Origin: Amycolatopsis pittospori
GTDB lineage: Bacteria > Actinomycetota > Actinomycetes > Mycobacteriales > Pseudonocardiaceae
DNA length: 38,368 nucleotides
Assembly (NCBI RefSeq): GCF_013870525.1
Contig: NZ_JACBXD010000075.1
Location: forward strand, 1-38,368
Direction of reading: 5' to 3'
Of this stretch, positions 1 through 9,035 are shown piece by piece. Every line of letters begins with the position of its first letter. Position 1 is the first letter of the stretch. Position numbers and translations under genes: made by a program. Below the pieces are notes generated by a model. That model searched no databases, was not told the origin of the DNA, and saw only the letters and a list, made by a program, of their open reading frames with translations.

Positions 1-265
1 ACGGGACGTCGCCGATGATCACGGCGGCCACCGCCCGGCCGACCGTCTTGGGACGGCCTCCGAGGCGCACCCGCGCGGTCACCACGAGGCTTTCCGCGCG
101 GATCCACTGTTCGTCGGCACCGGCCGCCTCGGCGAGCGCGGCCGCGCGCTCCCCGAGGACCAGAGCGAGCTCGGGCGCCCTCAGGTGCAGGGCGTCCGCC
201 CGTTCGATCAGCCTTCCGACAGCGGACAAGGTTCCCCCGGTAACAGCCGTCCGCCCGCCCACCAT
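1..265 (-). CDS. Hypothetical protein, N-terminal part (runs off left edge)
   Basis: This is an open reverse frame from an ATG at 265 to the left edge, about 88 codons. The visible part is rich in Ala, Leu, Arg and Glu and looks helical, as in TPR-like repeats (for example RADALHLRAPELALVLGERA). No catalytic motif is visible and I do not recognise the family. A TTG at 229 with GGGGGA just upstream is an equally good start, because the ATG at 265 has no clear ribosome binding site. It lies 58 bp downstream of ettA on the same strand and may be cotranscribed with it. Confidence 0.55.
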   Translation of the reverse strand, partial: MVGGRTAVTGGTLSAVGRLIERADALHLRAPELALVLGERAAALAEAAGADEQWIRAESLVVTARVRLGGRPKTVGRAVAAVIIGDVP

Positions 266-323
266 GGTGGTGGGCGAGCCCGGCCGTTGACGCTTGCTGG
301 CTTCCACGGGGAACCCCCGGCCC

Positions 324-2000
324 TCAGTCGCGGGTCAGCTTGCGATGGGTGACGCGGTGCGGACGAGCCGCCTCGGCACCGAGACGCTCGACCTTGTTCT
401 TCTCGTAGCCCTCGAAGTTACCTTCGAACCAGAACCATTGCGAGGGGTTCTCGTCGGTGCCTTCCCAGGCGAGGATGTGCGTCGCGACCCGGTCGAGGAA
501 CCACCGGTCGTGCGAGATGACCACGGCGCAGCCGGGGAACTGCTCGAGAGCGTTCTCCAGCGAGCCCAGGGTCTCGACGTCCAGGTCGTTCGTCGGCTCG
601 TCGAGCAGGATCAGGTTCCCGCCCTGTTTGAGGGTCAGCGCCAGGTTCAGCCGGTTGCGCTCGCCACCGGAGAGCACGCCCGCCGGCTTCTGCTGGTCCG
701 GACCCTTGAACCCGAACGCGCTGACGTAGGCACGCGAGGGCATTTCGGTCTGCCCGACGTGGATGTAGTCCAGCTTGTCCGAAACCACCTCCCACACCGT
801 CTTCTTCGGGTCGATCCCGCCACGGTTCTGGTCCACATAGGACAGTTTGACCGTCTCGCCGATCTTGACCACGCCGTCGTCCGGCTCCTCGAGCCCGACG
901 ATCGTCTTGAACAGGGTCGTCTTGCCGACACCGTTCGGCCCGATCACGCCGACGATGCCGTTGCGCGGCAGGTCGAAGGACAGCCCGTCGATCAGCACGC
1001 GGTCGTCGAAGCCCTTGCGCAGCTTTTCGACCTCGACGACCACGCTGCCCAGACGCGGGCCCGGCGGGATCTGGATCTCTTCGAAGTCGAGCTTGCGGTG
1101 CTTGTCCGCCTCCGCCGCCATCTCCTCGTAGCGGTCGAGGCGGGACCGCGACTTGGTCTGGCGCGCCTTGGCGTTCGACCGGACCCATTCGAGTTCGGAC
1201 TTCAGCCGCTTGGCGAGCTTCGCGTCCTTCTTGCCCTGGACTTCGAGGCGCTCGCGCTTCTTCTCCAGGTACGTCGAGTAGTTGCCCTCGTAGCCGACGA
1301 CGCGGCCGCGGTCGAGCTCCATGATCCACTCGGCGACGTTGTCCAGGAAGTACCGGTCGTGGGTGACGGCGAGGACTGCGCCGGCGTAGTTCGCGAGGAA
1401 CTGCTCCAGCCACAGCACGCTTTCGGCGTCCAGATGGTTGGTGGGCTCGTCGAGGAGCAGCAGGTCGGGCGCGGACAGGAGCAGCTTGCACAGCGCGACC
1501 CGGCGGCGCTCACCACCGGAGAGGTGGGTGACCGGCTCTTCCGGCGGCGGGCAGCGCAGGGCGTCCATCGCCTGCTCGACCGCGGAGTCGATCTCCCACG
1601 CGTCGGCGTGGTCGAGGTCCTCCTGCAGCTTGCCCATCTCTTCCATCAGCTCGTCGCTGTAGTCGGTCGCCATGAGCTCGGCGACCTCGTTGAAGCGGTT
1701 GAGCTTGACCTTGATGTCACCAAGGCCCTCTTCGACGTTTTCGCGGACGGTCTTCTCTTCGTTGAGCTCCGGCTCCTGCATGAGGATGCCGACGCTGGCG
1801 CCAGGCTGGAGGAAGGCTTCGCCGTTGCTGGCCTGCTCGATCCCCGCCATGATCTTCAGAACGGTGGACTTACCCGCGCCGTTCGGCCCCACCACGCCGA
1901 TCTTGGCGCCGGGGTAGAACGCGGTGCTGACGTCGTCGAGGATGACCTTGTCCCCGACGGTCTTGCGCACCTTCTTCATGGTGTAGATGAACTCGGCCAT
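324..2000 (-). CDS. ettA: Energy-dependent translational throttle protein EttA (ABC-F ATPase)
   Basis: The 558-residue protein has the full ABC-F layout without membrane segments. First Walker A GPNGAGKS is near residue 38, an arm-like insertion follows at about 94-132, the signature LSGGE is near 160 and Walker B LLLLDEPTNHLD near 180. A charged linker (PtIM) spans about 240-310. The second Walker A GPNGVGKT is near 354, the second LSGGE near 443 and Walker B LILLDEPTNDLD near 463. The N-terminus (MAEFIYTM) fits EttA rather than resistance ABC-Fs. In the family, EttA binds the ribosomal E site and couples the first elongation steps to the ATP/ADP ratio. It sits 88 bp downstream of ssb on the same strand. 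Confidence 0.95.
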   Translation of the reverse strand: MAEFIYTMKKVRKTVGDKVILDDVSTAFYPGAKIGVVGPNGAGKSTVLKIMAGIEQASNGEAFLQPGASVGILMQEPELNEEKTVRENVEEGLGDIKVKLNRFNEVAELMATDYSDELMEEMGKLQEDLDHADAWEIDSAVEQAMDALRCPPPEEPVTHLSGGERRRVALCKLLLSAPDLLLLDEPTNHLDAESVLWLEQFLANYAGAVLAVTHDRYFLDNVAEWIMELDRGRVVGYEGNYSTYLEKKRERLEVQGKKDAKLAKRLKSELEWVRSNAKARQTKSRSRLDRYEEMAAEADKHRKLDFEEIQIPPGPRLGSVVVEVEKLRKGFDDRVLIDGLSFDLPRNGIVGVIGPNGVGKTTLFKTIVGLEEPDDGVVKIGETVKLSYVDQNRGGIDPKKTVWEVVSDKLDYIHVGQTEMPSRAYVSAFGFKGPDQQKPAGVLSGGERNRLNLALTLKQGGNLILLDEPTNDLDVETLGSLENALEQFPGCAVVISHDRWFLDRVATHILAWEGTDENPSQWFWFEGNFEGYEKNKVERLGAEAARPHRVTHRKLTRD

Positions 2001-2088
2001 ACAAGCGATCGTAGAGCGAGCCGATCAGGACCTTGACGGCGGTCACCACCGAACTACCCACAGTCAGCCCGATATCACTGAGGGAGCA

Positions 2089-2556
2089 TCAGGGAGCCGA
2101 ACCCACGGGTGCCTCTTCGAGCGCTTTGACCATGGGATTGCCCGGGGGCGGCGACGGTACCGGTGTCACCCGCGCCTGGTCACGGCCGGTCCTCCGGATC
2201 TCGGCCGAACAGCGCGCCAGGTTGGGGCCGAGGGAGAAGGCCTCAAGCTCAGGTAGACCCAGAGGTGCCGGGATCTCCTCCGCGGTCTCGGCGCCGCGCA
2301 GTCGTCCGGCCACGATCACCGGATCCCCCTTGCTCAAGCAGGTGAAGGCCGTCATCGCCAGTTTCCGCCAGCAGGTGACCTTGACCGCGAGCTGCCGTCC
2401 CTCGCCCCACTCGCCTCTTTCCTTGTCGTACCGGCGTTCGACACTCCGCAAGCCGAACGACACGACGTCGTGCCCGTGCACCCGTTCCGGATGATGGACC
2501 GGTTCGCTGGTCAGGTTGCCGATCATGGTCACCCACGTTTCGCCCGTCGCCATCAC
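2089..2556 (-). CDS. ssb: Single-stranded DNA-binding protein, paralogue without acidic tail
   Basis: This 155-residue protein has an N-terminal OB-fold typical of bacterial SSB: GNLTSEP near residue 13, VVSFGLRSVERRY near 31, then WRKLA and KGDPVIVAGRL. The C-terminus ends EEAPVGSAP and lacks the acidic DDxxPF tip that primary SSBs use to recruit repair and replication proteins. It is therefore more likely an accessory paralogue, similar to SsbB of Streptomyces. The start is GTG at 2556 or ATG at 2553, both after a GAGGAGAGAGG purine tract. It is followed by ettA on the same strand. Confidence 0.85.
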   Translation of the reverse strand: MMATGETWVTMIGNLTSEPVHHPERVHGHDVVSFGLRSVERRYDKERGEWGEGRQLAVKVTCWRKLAMTAFTCLSKGDPVIVAGRLRGAETAEEIPAPLGLPELEAFSLGPNLARCSAEIRRTGRDQARVTPVPSPPPGNPMVKALEEAPVGSAP

Positions 2557-2650
2557 ATTCGCCTCTCTCCTCGATCCGGGCCGTTCCCGGTTTCTCGCTT
2601 GATCCCAGACTGCCGTGGATCAAGGAGCGAGAAGGGGCGCGATCGGGATC

Positions 2651-2689
2651 TGTGGACAACTCCCGGCGATGTGGGCTACCTGTGGACAA
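2651..2689. promoter_or_regulatory. Pair of DnaA-box-like sites
   Basis: Two exact TGTGGACAA sequences (reverse complement TTGTCCACA, the high-GC actinobacterial DnaA box) lie at 2651-2659 and 2681-2689. They are in the same orientation and exactly 30 bp apart, about three helical turns. They are in the gap between the ssb and CopD-CtaG genes, about 95 bp upstream of the ssb start. A role in DnaA titration or control of ssb is inference. Confidence 0.5.
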
Positions 2690-2725
2690 CTCGGGCCGAG
2701 GGCGGGAAAACGCCGGCCGGATGTG

Positions 2726-4753
2726 CTACGAGCCTTGGCCCGGACCCCGGCCCTGATCCGCGAGTTTCTTCAGCATCGCGTTGTAGGCGTTGAGATCCTC
2801 GTCGCCGGTGACCTCCTCGCGACGGTCCCGCCGCCGGGCTTCCCGCTCGTCCTGACGCGCCCACTGCACCAGCAGCGCGACCAGCACCAGCAGCACCGGC
2901 AGTTCGCCGGACGCCCACGCGATGCCGCCGCCGAGCCGCTGATCGGTCAGCAGGTCGGTGACCCACGGCAGCTTCAAGCCTCGATAGAAGTCCTGCCCCA
3001 GCACGGTCTGCATGCTCATCAGCGCGATACCGAAGAAGGCGTGGAAAGGCATGGCGGCGAACATCATCCCCAGCCGCCCCAGCGGCGGGATCCGGCGCGG
3101 CGCCGGATCGACGCCGATCACCGGCCAGTAGAAGACGTAGCCCGCGAGCAGGAAGTGCGCGTTCATCGCCAGATGCGCCCAGTGGTAGTTCAGCGCCGCG
3201 TCGAACAGGCCCGAGAAGTACAGGCCGTAGAAGGAACCGACGAACAGCAGCAGCGCGACCACCGGATGCGTCAGGAACCGCGAGATCGGCGAGTGCACGG
3301 CCGCGAGCAGCCATTCACGCGGTCCCGGCGGGGCTTCCTTGCCCGCCGCCGGGAGCGCGCGCAAGGCCAGCGTGACCGGTCCGCCGAGCACGAACAGCAC
3401 CGGCGCCACCATGGACAGCAGCATGTGGTTGCCCATGTGCACGCTGAACATCGCGGGCGCGTACCGCCCGATACCGGACGACGTCGCGATCAACAGCACG
3501 AAACAGCCCGCCAGCCACGAAACCGTCCGGCCGGTGGCCCAGGTGTCGCCGCGGCGCTTCAGACGGCGGACACCGGCGATGTACAGCCCGGCGAGAACGA
3601 TCGCGAGGGTGCCGTAGACGAGGTCGAAGCGCCAGTCCGTGAGCAGCCGGAGGACGGTCGGCGGACCGGACAGGTCGTAGCCGATCAGCAGTTCCGTCGT
3701 CGACGGCTGGGTCAGCGATTCCTGCGGCGGCGGGGTCTTCGCGAGCCCCGAGGCGATGCCGATCGTGATGAACATGATCAGCACTTCGACCGCGGCGAGC
3801 CGCAGCAACTGGCCGCCGCCGGCGCCGTCGACCAGTCCCGCGACGCCCTTCTGCCGTTGCTGGTGCCCGAAGACGCCGAGCAGCAGCAAGGCGACGATCT
3901 TCGCGACCACGAGCAGGCCGTAGTCGGTGGTGAGCAGGTCGCCGATCCGGATCCGCACCAGCGCGTTGACCAGTCCGGAGACCGCCATCACGAGCCAGCA
4001 GACCAGCGCCAGCTTGGAGAACCGCGTCGCCGCGAGCTTGAGGTTCTCGCCCCGGCGCCAGCCGAGCGCGAGCAGCGCCACCAGACCGCCGACCCACAAC
4101 GCGGCGGCGACCAGGTGGTACAGCAGGCTGTTGGTCGCCAGGTCGTGCGAACCGCCGCTCGCGGAATGCCCGGTGACCGCGACCGGGATCAGGCCGCCGA
4201 CGGACAGGAAGAAGACCACCGTCGTCCAGCCCCAGGTCAGGGCGAGACGGCAGCCGAGCGCGACCAGCACCGCGATCAGTGCGGTGAACAGCCATGCCTT
4301 GGGCTGCTCGATGGCGTCCACGAGGTCCATCAGCACCTGCGGCGAGAGGACCTCGGTGAACGGCCGCCCGGCGCCGTCGGCCGCGGAGAAGAAGATCGAC
4401 GCGGCGGCGGCGAAGAACCAGACCCACGCGGCGACGCCCGCGACCCGGATGGCCGCGTAGCCGTCCGCCGCGAGAGTGCCGGACTTCTGCGGCGGGACGA
4501 GGAACGCGGCGAGCAGCAGCGAACCCACGCACAGCACGGACGCCGCCTCGGCCAGCACCCGGACGACGGTGATGCCGTAGCGCGTCACCAGCCCCGGATC
4601 CGGCAGGCCGGCGATGACGTAACCGGCGCCACCGGTCAGCGCGACCAGGCCGACGGCCACCACCGCGGCCAGGAGCGCCCCGATCGACACCAGCGGCAGG
4701 ACACCGGCCTTCCGGGAGGGTGGGGCCGGTTTCGTCTCGGGGTCTGAAGGCAC
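2726..4753 (-). CDS. CopD-CtaG fusion membrane protein (cytochrome c oxidase assembly / copper)
   Basis: This 675-residue protein has many hydrophobic segments. The N-terminal half (after a first helix near residue 18) carries a CopD-like region ending around HQQRQKGVAG. The C-terminal half matches the Caa3/CtaG family: SGIGRYAPAMFSVHMGNHMLLSM, then HPVVALLLF, HWAHLAMNAHFLLAGYVFYW and PFHAFFGIALMS. Its conserved His and Met residues are plausible copper ligands. The fused layout is common in actinobacteria. The charged tail (about 45 residues) is cytoplasmic. GTG at 4753 was chosen because the open frame upstream antisenses the phosphatase gene and has no hydrophobic character. It is divergent from the phosphatase, with a 42-bp gap. 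Confidence 0.88.
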   Translation of the reverse strand: MPSDPETKPAPPSRKAGVLPLVSIGALLAAVVAVGLVALTGGAGYVIAGLPDPGLVTRYGITVVRVLAEAASVLCVGSLLLAAFLVPPQKSGTLAADGYAAIRVAGVAAWVWFFAAAASIFFSAADGAGRPFTEVLSPQVLMDLVDAIEQPKAWLFTALIAVLVALGCRLALTWGWTTVVFFLSVGGLIPVAVTGHSASGGSHDLATNSLLYHLVAAALWVGGLVALLALGWRRGENLKLAATRFSKLALVCWLVMAVSGLVNALVRIRIGDLLTTDYGLLVVAKIVALLLLGVFGHQQRQKGVAGLVDGAGGGQLLRLAAVEVLIMFITIGIASGLAKTPPPQESLTQPSTTELLIGYDLSGPPTVLRLLTDWRFDLVYGTLAIVLAGLYIAGVRRLKRRGDTWATGRTVSWLAGCFVLLIATSSGIGRYAPAMFSVHMGNHMLLSMVAPVLFVLGGPVTLALRALPAAGKEAPPGPREWLLAAVHSPISRFLTHPVVALLLFVGSFYGLYFSGLFDAALNYHWAHLAMNAHFLLAGYVFYWPVIGVDPAPRRIPPLGRLGMMFAAMPFHAFFGIALMSMQTVLGQDFYRGLKLPWVTDLLTDQRLGGGIAWASGELPVLLVLVALLVQWARQDEREARRRDRREEVTGDEDLNAYNAMLKKLADQGRGPGQGS

Positions 4754-4795
4754 GTCACGAGGGTATGCCGGGCGCACAAGGGGCAAGATGGCGGC

Positions 4796-5434
4796 GTGCG
4801 GATCATCCTGCTGAGGCATGCCGAGTCGCTCGGCAACGTCGACGAGCTCGCCTACACCCGGATCCCCGACCACGCCCTCCCGCTCACCGACGTCGGCCGC
4901 GAGCAGGCCAGGCGGGCGGGTCCCGAGCTGAAGGAACTCCTCGACGGCGAGCGCCCGGCGGTGTACGTCAGCCCTTATCTGCGGACGCGGGAAACGTTGC
5001 GGCTGCTGGACATCCGGAGCGCCTGCGAGCGGATCGTGCCGGAGCCGCGGTTGCGCGAACAGGACTGGGGCAACCTGCAGGATCCGCTGGAGCAGGAGGT
5101 CCAGAAGCAGCGTCGTCACGAGTTCGGGCACTTCTTCTACCGGCTGCCCTTCGGCGAGTCCGGCGCGGACGTCGACGACCGGGTCGCGGCCTTCCTCAGC
5201 GAACTGGCGGCCTGCGGCGAAGATCACCCCGAGACCGTGCTGGTCGTCTCGCACGGCCTGACGATCCGGCTGCTGTGCCGCCGGCTCTTCGGCTGGAGCA
5301 TCGAGCTGTTCGAGTCCCTGTCGAACCTGACGACCTGCGAATACCGCGTCGTCGAGTGCAAGGGCGACGAATGGACGCTGGACCGTCCGTTCCGGCAGTG
5401 GCGGGACTCACCCGACGGGGAGACTCAGGACTGA
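4796..5434 (+). CDS. Histidine phosphatase family protein (phosphoglycerate mutase-like)
   Basis: The 212-residue protein has the branch signature LLRHAES (catalytic His8), Arg in YVSPYLRTRET near residue 63, the acid-donor region REQDWGN near 88 and the second His in VVSHG (His153). These residues form the phosphohistidine pocket of the family. The substrate cannot be read from sequence. It lacks the length and motifs of a glycolytic mutase, so a small-molecule or sugar-phosphate phosphatase is more likely. It starts at GTG 4796 with AAGGGG about 12 bp upstream. Its last 27 bp overlap the convergent kinase gene. Confidence 0.88.
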   Translation: MRIILLRHAESLGNVDELAYTRIPDHALPLTDVGREQARRAGPELKELLDGERPAVYVSPYLRTRETLRLLDIRSACERIVPEPRLREQDWGNLQDPLEQEVQKQRRHEFGHFFYRLPFGESGADVDDRVAAFLSELAACGEDHPETVLVVSHGLTIRLLCRRLFGWSIELFESLSNLTTCEYRVVECKGDEWTLDRPFRQWRDSPDGETQD

Positions 5435-6589
5435 AGGCCCGAGAAGCACCACCCTGGTGCCCAGGCCCGGGGTGGACTCGATCCGCGCGAAGCCACCGAT
5501 TTCCGCCATCCGCGCGATGATCGAGTTCTCGAGGCCGAAGCCCCTCCGCCGGTCGCCGACGTCGAAACCGGCGCCGTGATCCCGCACGGTCAGGGAGATC
5601 CCGCCGCCGATCTCCTCGACGCTGACGACGGCCCGCCTGGTCCCGGAGTGCTTCAGCGTGTTGCGCAAGGCTTCCCTGGCGGCGTCGTGCAGGGCCGCGG
5701 CCGTCTCCTCCGAGAGGTCCGGACCACAGTCGTCCTGGACGACGACCTCGACCCGCAGACCCTCGGCTGCCATTTCGGCGGCGAGCAGGCGCAACCGCTG
5801 ATGCAGCCCGGCCGGCATCGCCGGCTCGTGTTCGAGGCTGATGCGGATGCGCATCGCCTGGGCGCGCGCGGTGCGGCGGACGCGGTCGAGGCTGGCCGCG
5901 GGGTCGAGTTCGTCGGCGGGTGCGGGGATCGCGAACGACTCCATCACCTGCAGGACGGTGTCGTGGACGTCGCGGCGGTGCCGCTCCCGTTCCGCCGCCC
6001 GGCCTTGCTGCTCCCCGAACCCGAGCGCGAACCGCATCGCCGCGCCGACGAGGCCGACGATCGCGAGCGACGCCACCAGAGCCGTGCCGAGCGTGAGGAA
6101 CAGGCCGAGCGAGGAGCCCGGGGGTGTCACGAAGTCCAGGGCCACCGCTCCCCCGATGACCAGCGCACCCGCCACCGCGCCGCGCAGCAGGGTCCAGATC
6201 ATCACCGTGCCCATCAGATGGGTCCAGGTGATCGACGCGATCCACTCCTCCTGCGCGACGAACGCGGCCCCGAGGGTGAGGAACACCGCGAACCCGGCGT
6301 CGGCCGCCGGCAGCCGACGCGTACTGGCGGGATCACGGTCGGACCAGCGGAAGATCCAGGCGATCTCGGCGACGTTCGGCACGAGGTGCAGGGCGGCGAT
6401 CGTCCACAGCGCCGGTGACGAGCCGAAACCCGCCGCCCACAGCGCCTGGACCAGCATCACCAGCCGGAACACCACCGGGACGAGGACGAGCCTCGGCAAC
6501 GTGGTCTGCACCAGCCGATCCGGGATTCCGGGGACCTGGTGACGACCGGTCAGGACCCCTACGCCGCCGCCGAGCATCAGCACCCTCAC
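5408..6589 (-). CDS. Orphan sensor histidine kinase, DesK/NarX-type
   Basis: The 393-residue protein has about five or six hydrophobic segments in its first 190 residues. These are followed by the HisKA_3 box RRDVHDTVLQVM (phospho-acceptor His209) and an HATPase_c domain with N box EALRNTLKHS, G1 DHGAGFD and G2 GFGLENS, all intact. GTG at 6589 is the start, with GGGGGAGG five bases upstream. An ATG four codons later is possible. No response regulator gene adjoins it, so it is an orphan kinase. It might act with the NarL-type regulators far to the right, but nothing here shows that. Its stop overlaps the phosphatase gene convergently. Confidence 0.9.
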   Translation of the reverse strand: MRVLMLGGGVGVLTGRHQVPGIPDRLVQTTLPRLVLVPVVFRLVMLVQALWAAGFGSSPALWTIAALHLVPNVAEIAWIFRWSDRDPASTRRLPAADAGFAVFLTLGAAFVAQEEWIASITWTHLMGTVMIWTLLRGAVAGALVIGGAVALDFVTPPGSSLGLFLTLGTALVASLAIVGLVGAAMRFALGFGEQQGRAAERERHRRDVHDTVLQVMESFAIPAPADELDPAASLDRVRRTARAQAMRIRISLEHEPAMPAGLHQRLRLLAAEMAAEGLRVEVVVQDDCGPDLSEETAAALHDAAREALRNTLKHSGTRRAVVSVEEIGGGISLTVRDHGAGFDVGDRRRGFGLENSIIARMAEIGGFARIESTPGLGTRVVLLGPSVLSLPVG

Positions 6590-6685
6590 GCCGTCCTCCC
6601 CCGGATCAGCCACCCTGAAACAGCGACCTGGTCGCATTCATTTCAGTTTACGAGCAATCAGCTTGCCCGCGTCTCGGCGAGGATG

Positions 6686-7864
6686 TCAACGGCCGACGGG
6701 CAAGGACTCCTCCTCACGTTTCCGCGCCCGCGCGGCGGCCAGGGCCGACGGGACGATCAGCGCGGCGGTGAGGCCGACGAAGAGGAACGACACCGAAAGC
6801 GACGTCACCTGCGCGATTCCGCCGATCAGCGGCGGTCCGGCGAGGAATCCGGTGTACGCGATCGCGGTGACGAAGGCCAGTTCTCGCTCTCCTCCGGTGC
6901 CGTCGGGACGTTTGCCCGAAGCACCCGCGAGGCTCAACGCGATCGGGAAGGCCGCCGCGAGTCCGGCGCCCGCCAGCGCGAAGCCGACGAAGCCGAACAC
7001 CGGCAGGCGGGCCAGCGCGGCGAGGACGAGCCCGGCCGCGGCGATCCCGGCACCCACCGCCAGCGCACGGGTCGCGCCGAACCGGTTCTGGAGCCAGGCA
7101 CCCGCGAGCCGCGCGAGCGCCATGGCCAGGGCGAATCCGGAGTAGGCGAAGGCCGCCGCGCCGTCCCCGACCCCGTGGGCGGACGTCATCAGCAGCGCGG
7201 ACCAATCCGAACTCGCGCCCTCCGCGATCGCCGAGAACAGCGCGATGGCGGCGAGCAGCCACAACACGGGACGCTTGATGGGCGGCGTCTTCGGCTTCTC
7301 GACGGGCTCGGTGTGCGTCGGCCGAGCGCCCGGCACGGCCGCGATGACGAACGCGAGTACGACCAGCGCGCCCAACGCGGCGACGGTCAGATGCCTGCCC
7401 GGCGACCACTGGTGCGACGCGGCGAATCCGGCGGCGACGGAGCCGGCCAGCGCGCCGAAACTGAACCCCGCGTGCAGCACCGGCATGATGGCCCGCCCAT
7501 GACGGCGTTCGACCTCGACACCGGCGACGTTCATGGCGACGTCCAGCGCGCCGACGCTCGCGCCGAGTACGAACAGCGCCCCGGCCAGCAGAGGGACCGA
7601 CGTCGCGAAGCCGATCATCGGCAGTGCCGCGCAGGCGACGATCGTGCTGCCCGCGACCACCGCGCGGGCGCCGTGCCGTTCGATCAGGCGACCCGACACC
7701 GATGCCGCGATCAGCATGCCGACGCTCGCCCCCAGCAGGGCGAGGCCGAACACACCCGGTGAGGCGTTCACTCGTTCCGAAAGCGCCGGCGTCCGCGGCG
7801 CCCAGGAACCGAGCGCGGCCCCGTTGAGGGCGAACACGACGAAAACGGCCGTACGGTCACGCAT
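6686..7864 (-). CDS. MFS transporter
   Basis: This 392-residue protein has about 12 hydrophobic helices and a charged central loop near residue 180 (ARPTHTEPVEKPKT). The first-half loop GRLIERHGAR resembles the MFS A motif. The pattern (NGAALGSWAPRTPAL at the N-terminus) resembles the YbjJ-like sugar or drug MFS group, but the substrate is unknown. ATG 7864 is chosen because AAGGAG precedes it and the upstream open frame would run through the LacI operator. It is divergent from the LacI-type gene, which probably controls it. Confidence 0.88.
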   Translation of the reverse strand: MRDRTAVFVVFALNGAALGSWAPRTPALSERVNASPGVFGLALLGASVGMLIAASVSGRLIERHGARAVVAGSTIVACAALPMIGFATSVPLLAGALFVLGASVGALDVAMNVAGVEVERRHGRAIMPVLHAGFSFGALAGSVAAGFAASHQWSPGRHLTVAALGALVVLAFVIAAVPGARPTHTEPVEKPKTPPIKRPVLWLLAAIALFSAIAEGASSDWSALLMTSAHGVGDGAAAFAYSGFALAMALARLAGAWLQNRFGATRALAVGAGIAAAGLVLAALARLPVFGFVGFALAGAGLAAAFPIALSLAGASGKRPDGTGGERELAFVTAIAYTGFLAGPPLIGGIAQVTSLSVSFLFVGLTAALIVPSALAAARARKREEESLPVGR

Positions 7865-7904
7865 AAACCCCAGTCTCCTTCCGCTTCCTGTTCTCCCAGA
7901 ATGA

Positions 7905-7918
7905 CTTAAGCGCTTCAG
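7905..7918. promoter_or_regulatory. LacI-family operator
   Basis: The site CTTAAGCGCTTCAG is a 14-bp palindrome with one mismatched pair around the core AAGCGCTT (7908-7915). The central CG dyad is typical of LacI-family operators. It lies in the 91-bp gap between the divergent MFS gene and the LacI-type gene, so it probably controls both. Confidence 0.7.
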
Positions 7919-7955
7919 AAAGTCCACCGGTTCCCGCACGGCCTAGACTGCACCG

Positions 7956-9035
7956 GTGACCAGCACGCGACGGCGAAGGCCGACGTTGGACGATGTCGCG
8001 GGCGCCGTCGGAGTGTCGCGCGCGACCGTTTCCAACGCCTACAACCGGCCCGACCAGCTGTCCGCCCAGCTTCGGGAAGAGGTGCTGCGCGCGGCCAAGA
8101 AACTCGGCTACGCCGGGCCGAACCCGACCGCCCGCAGCCTGGCCACGAGCCGCACCGGCGCGATCGCCGTCCTGCTCGACACGAATCTTTCGACGGCGTT
8201 CTCGGATCCCGCGCTGTCGGTCACCCTCGACGCGCTCACGACAGTCGTCGACCCCGAAGGCCACGCCCTCCTGCTGCTGCCCGGAGACGGCGAGAGCGGC
8301 GGCCCGCGCGCGGAGCGGATCCTGACCGCGCAAGCCGACATCGCGGTGGCGTATTCGCTGGCCGACGGCGCGCCGGCGCTGACGGCCGTCCGCGACCGGG
8401 GACTTCCGCTGGTCGTGATCGACCAGCCGCACGTCCGCGGCGCGGCGCGGATCGGGGTCGAAGACCGGGCGGGCGCGGCCGCGGCGGCCCGGCACCTGCT
8501 CGACCTCGGGCACCGGCGGATCGGGATCTTTTCCGCGCAGTGCCTCTCGGCACCTCGCGGCGGCGAACTGAGCGCGGAAGAGGCCGGGAACAGCCGGTTC
8601 CACGACACGCGCGAACGCCTGGCCGGCTACCTGGAAACCCTGGCCGAGGCCGGTGTCCCGCTGGCGGACGTGCCGATCTGGGAGGCGTCCGGGATCTCGG
8701 TCGAAGGAGCTCTCCCGAGCGCATACGGCCTACTCGACCGGCATCCGCGGCCGACCGCGCTGCTGTGCATGTCGGATCAGCTGGCGCTGGCGGCGATCTC
8801 GGCCGCACGGCACCTGGGCCTGTCCGTCCCGGGTGATCTTTCCGTCGTCGGATTCGACGATGCCCCGCCCGCGCGGTGGTCCGAACCACCGCTGACCACC
8901 GTCCGGCAGGATCTGGCGGTCAAGGGCCGGGTGGCCGGCGAACTGATACTGGGCCTGCTTCGCGGCGACAAGGCACCAGCTCCCGCCCAGATACCCGCCG
9001 AACTGGTCGTCCGAGAGTCCACCGCACCCGCCTAG
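7956..9035 (+). CDS. LacI-family transcriptional regulator
   Basis: This 359-residue protein has an N-terminal helix-turn-helix (PTLDDVAGAVGVSRATVSNAYN, residues 9-30) with the LacI hinge after it. A periplasmic-binding-like sensor domain follows, with SVVGFDDAPPARWSEPPLTTVRQD near residue 295, a family hallmark. It starts at GTG 7956. It should bind the palindrome at 7905-7918 and control the divergent MFS gene; the effector is unknown. The stop codon TAG is the first three bases of a MITE-like element, so the original 3' end may have been altered by the insertion. Confidence 0.92.
   Translation: MTSTRRRRPTLDDVAGAVGVSRATVSNAYNRPDQLSAQLREEVLRAAKKLGYAGPNPTARSLATSRTGAIAVLLDTNLSTAFSDPALSVTLDALTTVVDPEGHALLLLPGDGESGGPRAERILTAQADIAVAYSLADGAPALTAVRDRGLPLVVIDQPHVRGAARIGVEDRAGAAAAARHLLDLGHRRIGIFSAQCLSAPRGGELSAEEAGNSRFHDTRERLAGYLETLAEAGVPLADVPIWEASGISVEGALPSAYGLLDRHPRPTALLCMSDQLALAAISAARHLGLSVPGDLSVVGFDDAPPARWSEPPLTTVRQDLAVKGRVAGELILGLLRGDKAPAPAQIPAELVVRESTAPA

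Noticed and set aside
294..2036. Long open frame on the + strand across ettA
   Set aside because: It is the mirror of a gene with every ABC-F motif, and shows no motif of its own.
2615..4747. Long open frame on the + strand across the CopD-CtaG gene
   Set aside because: It is rich in Arg, Gln, Asp and His with no domain, the usual antisense shadow of a high-GC membrane protein gene.
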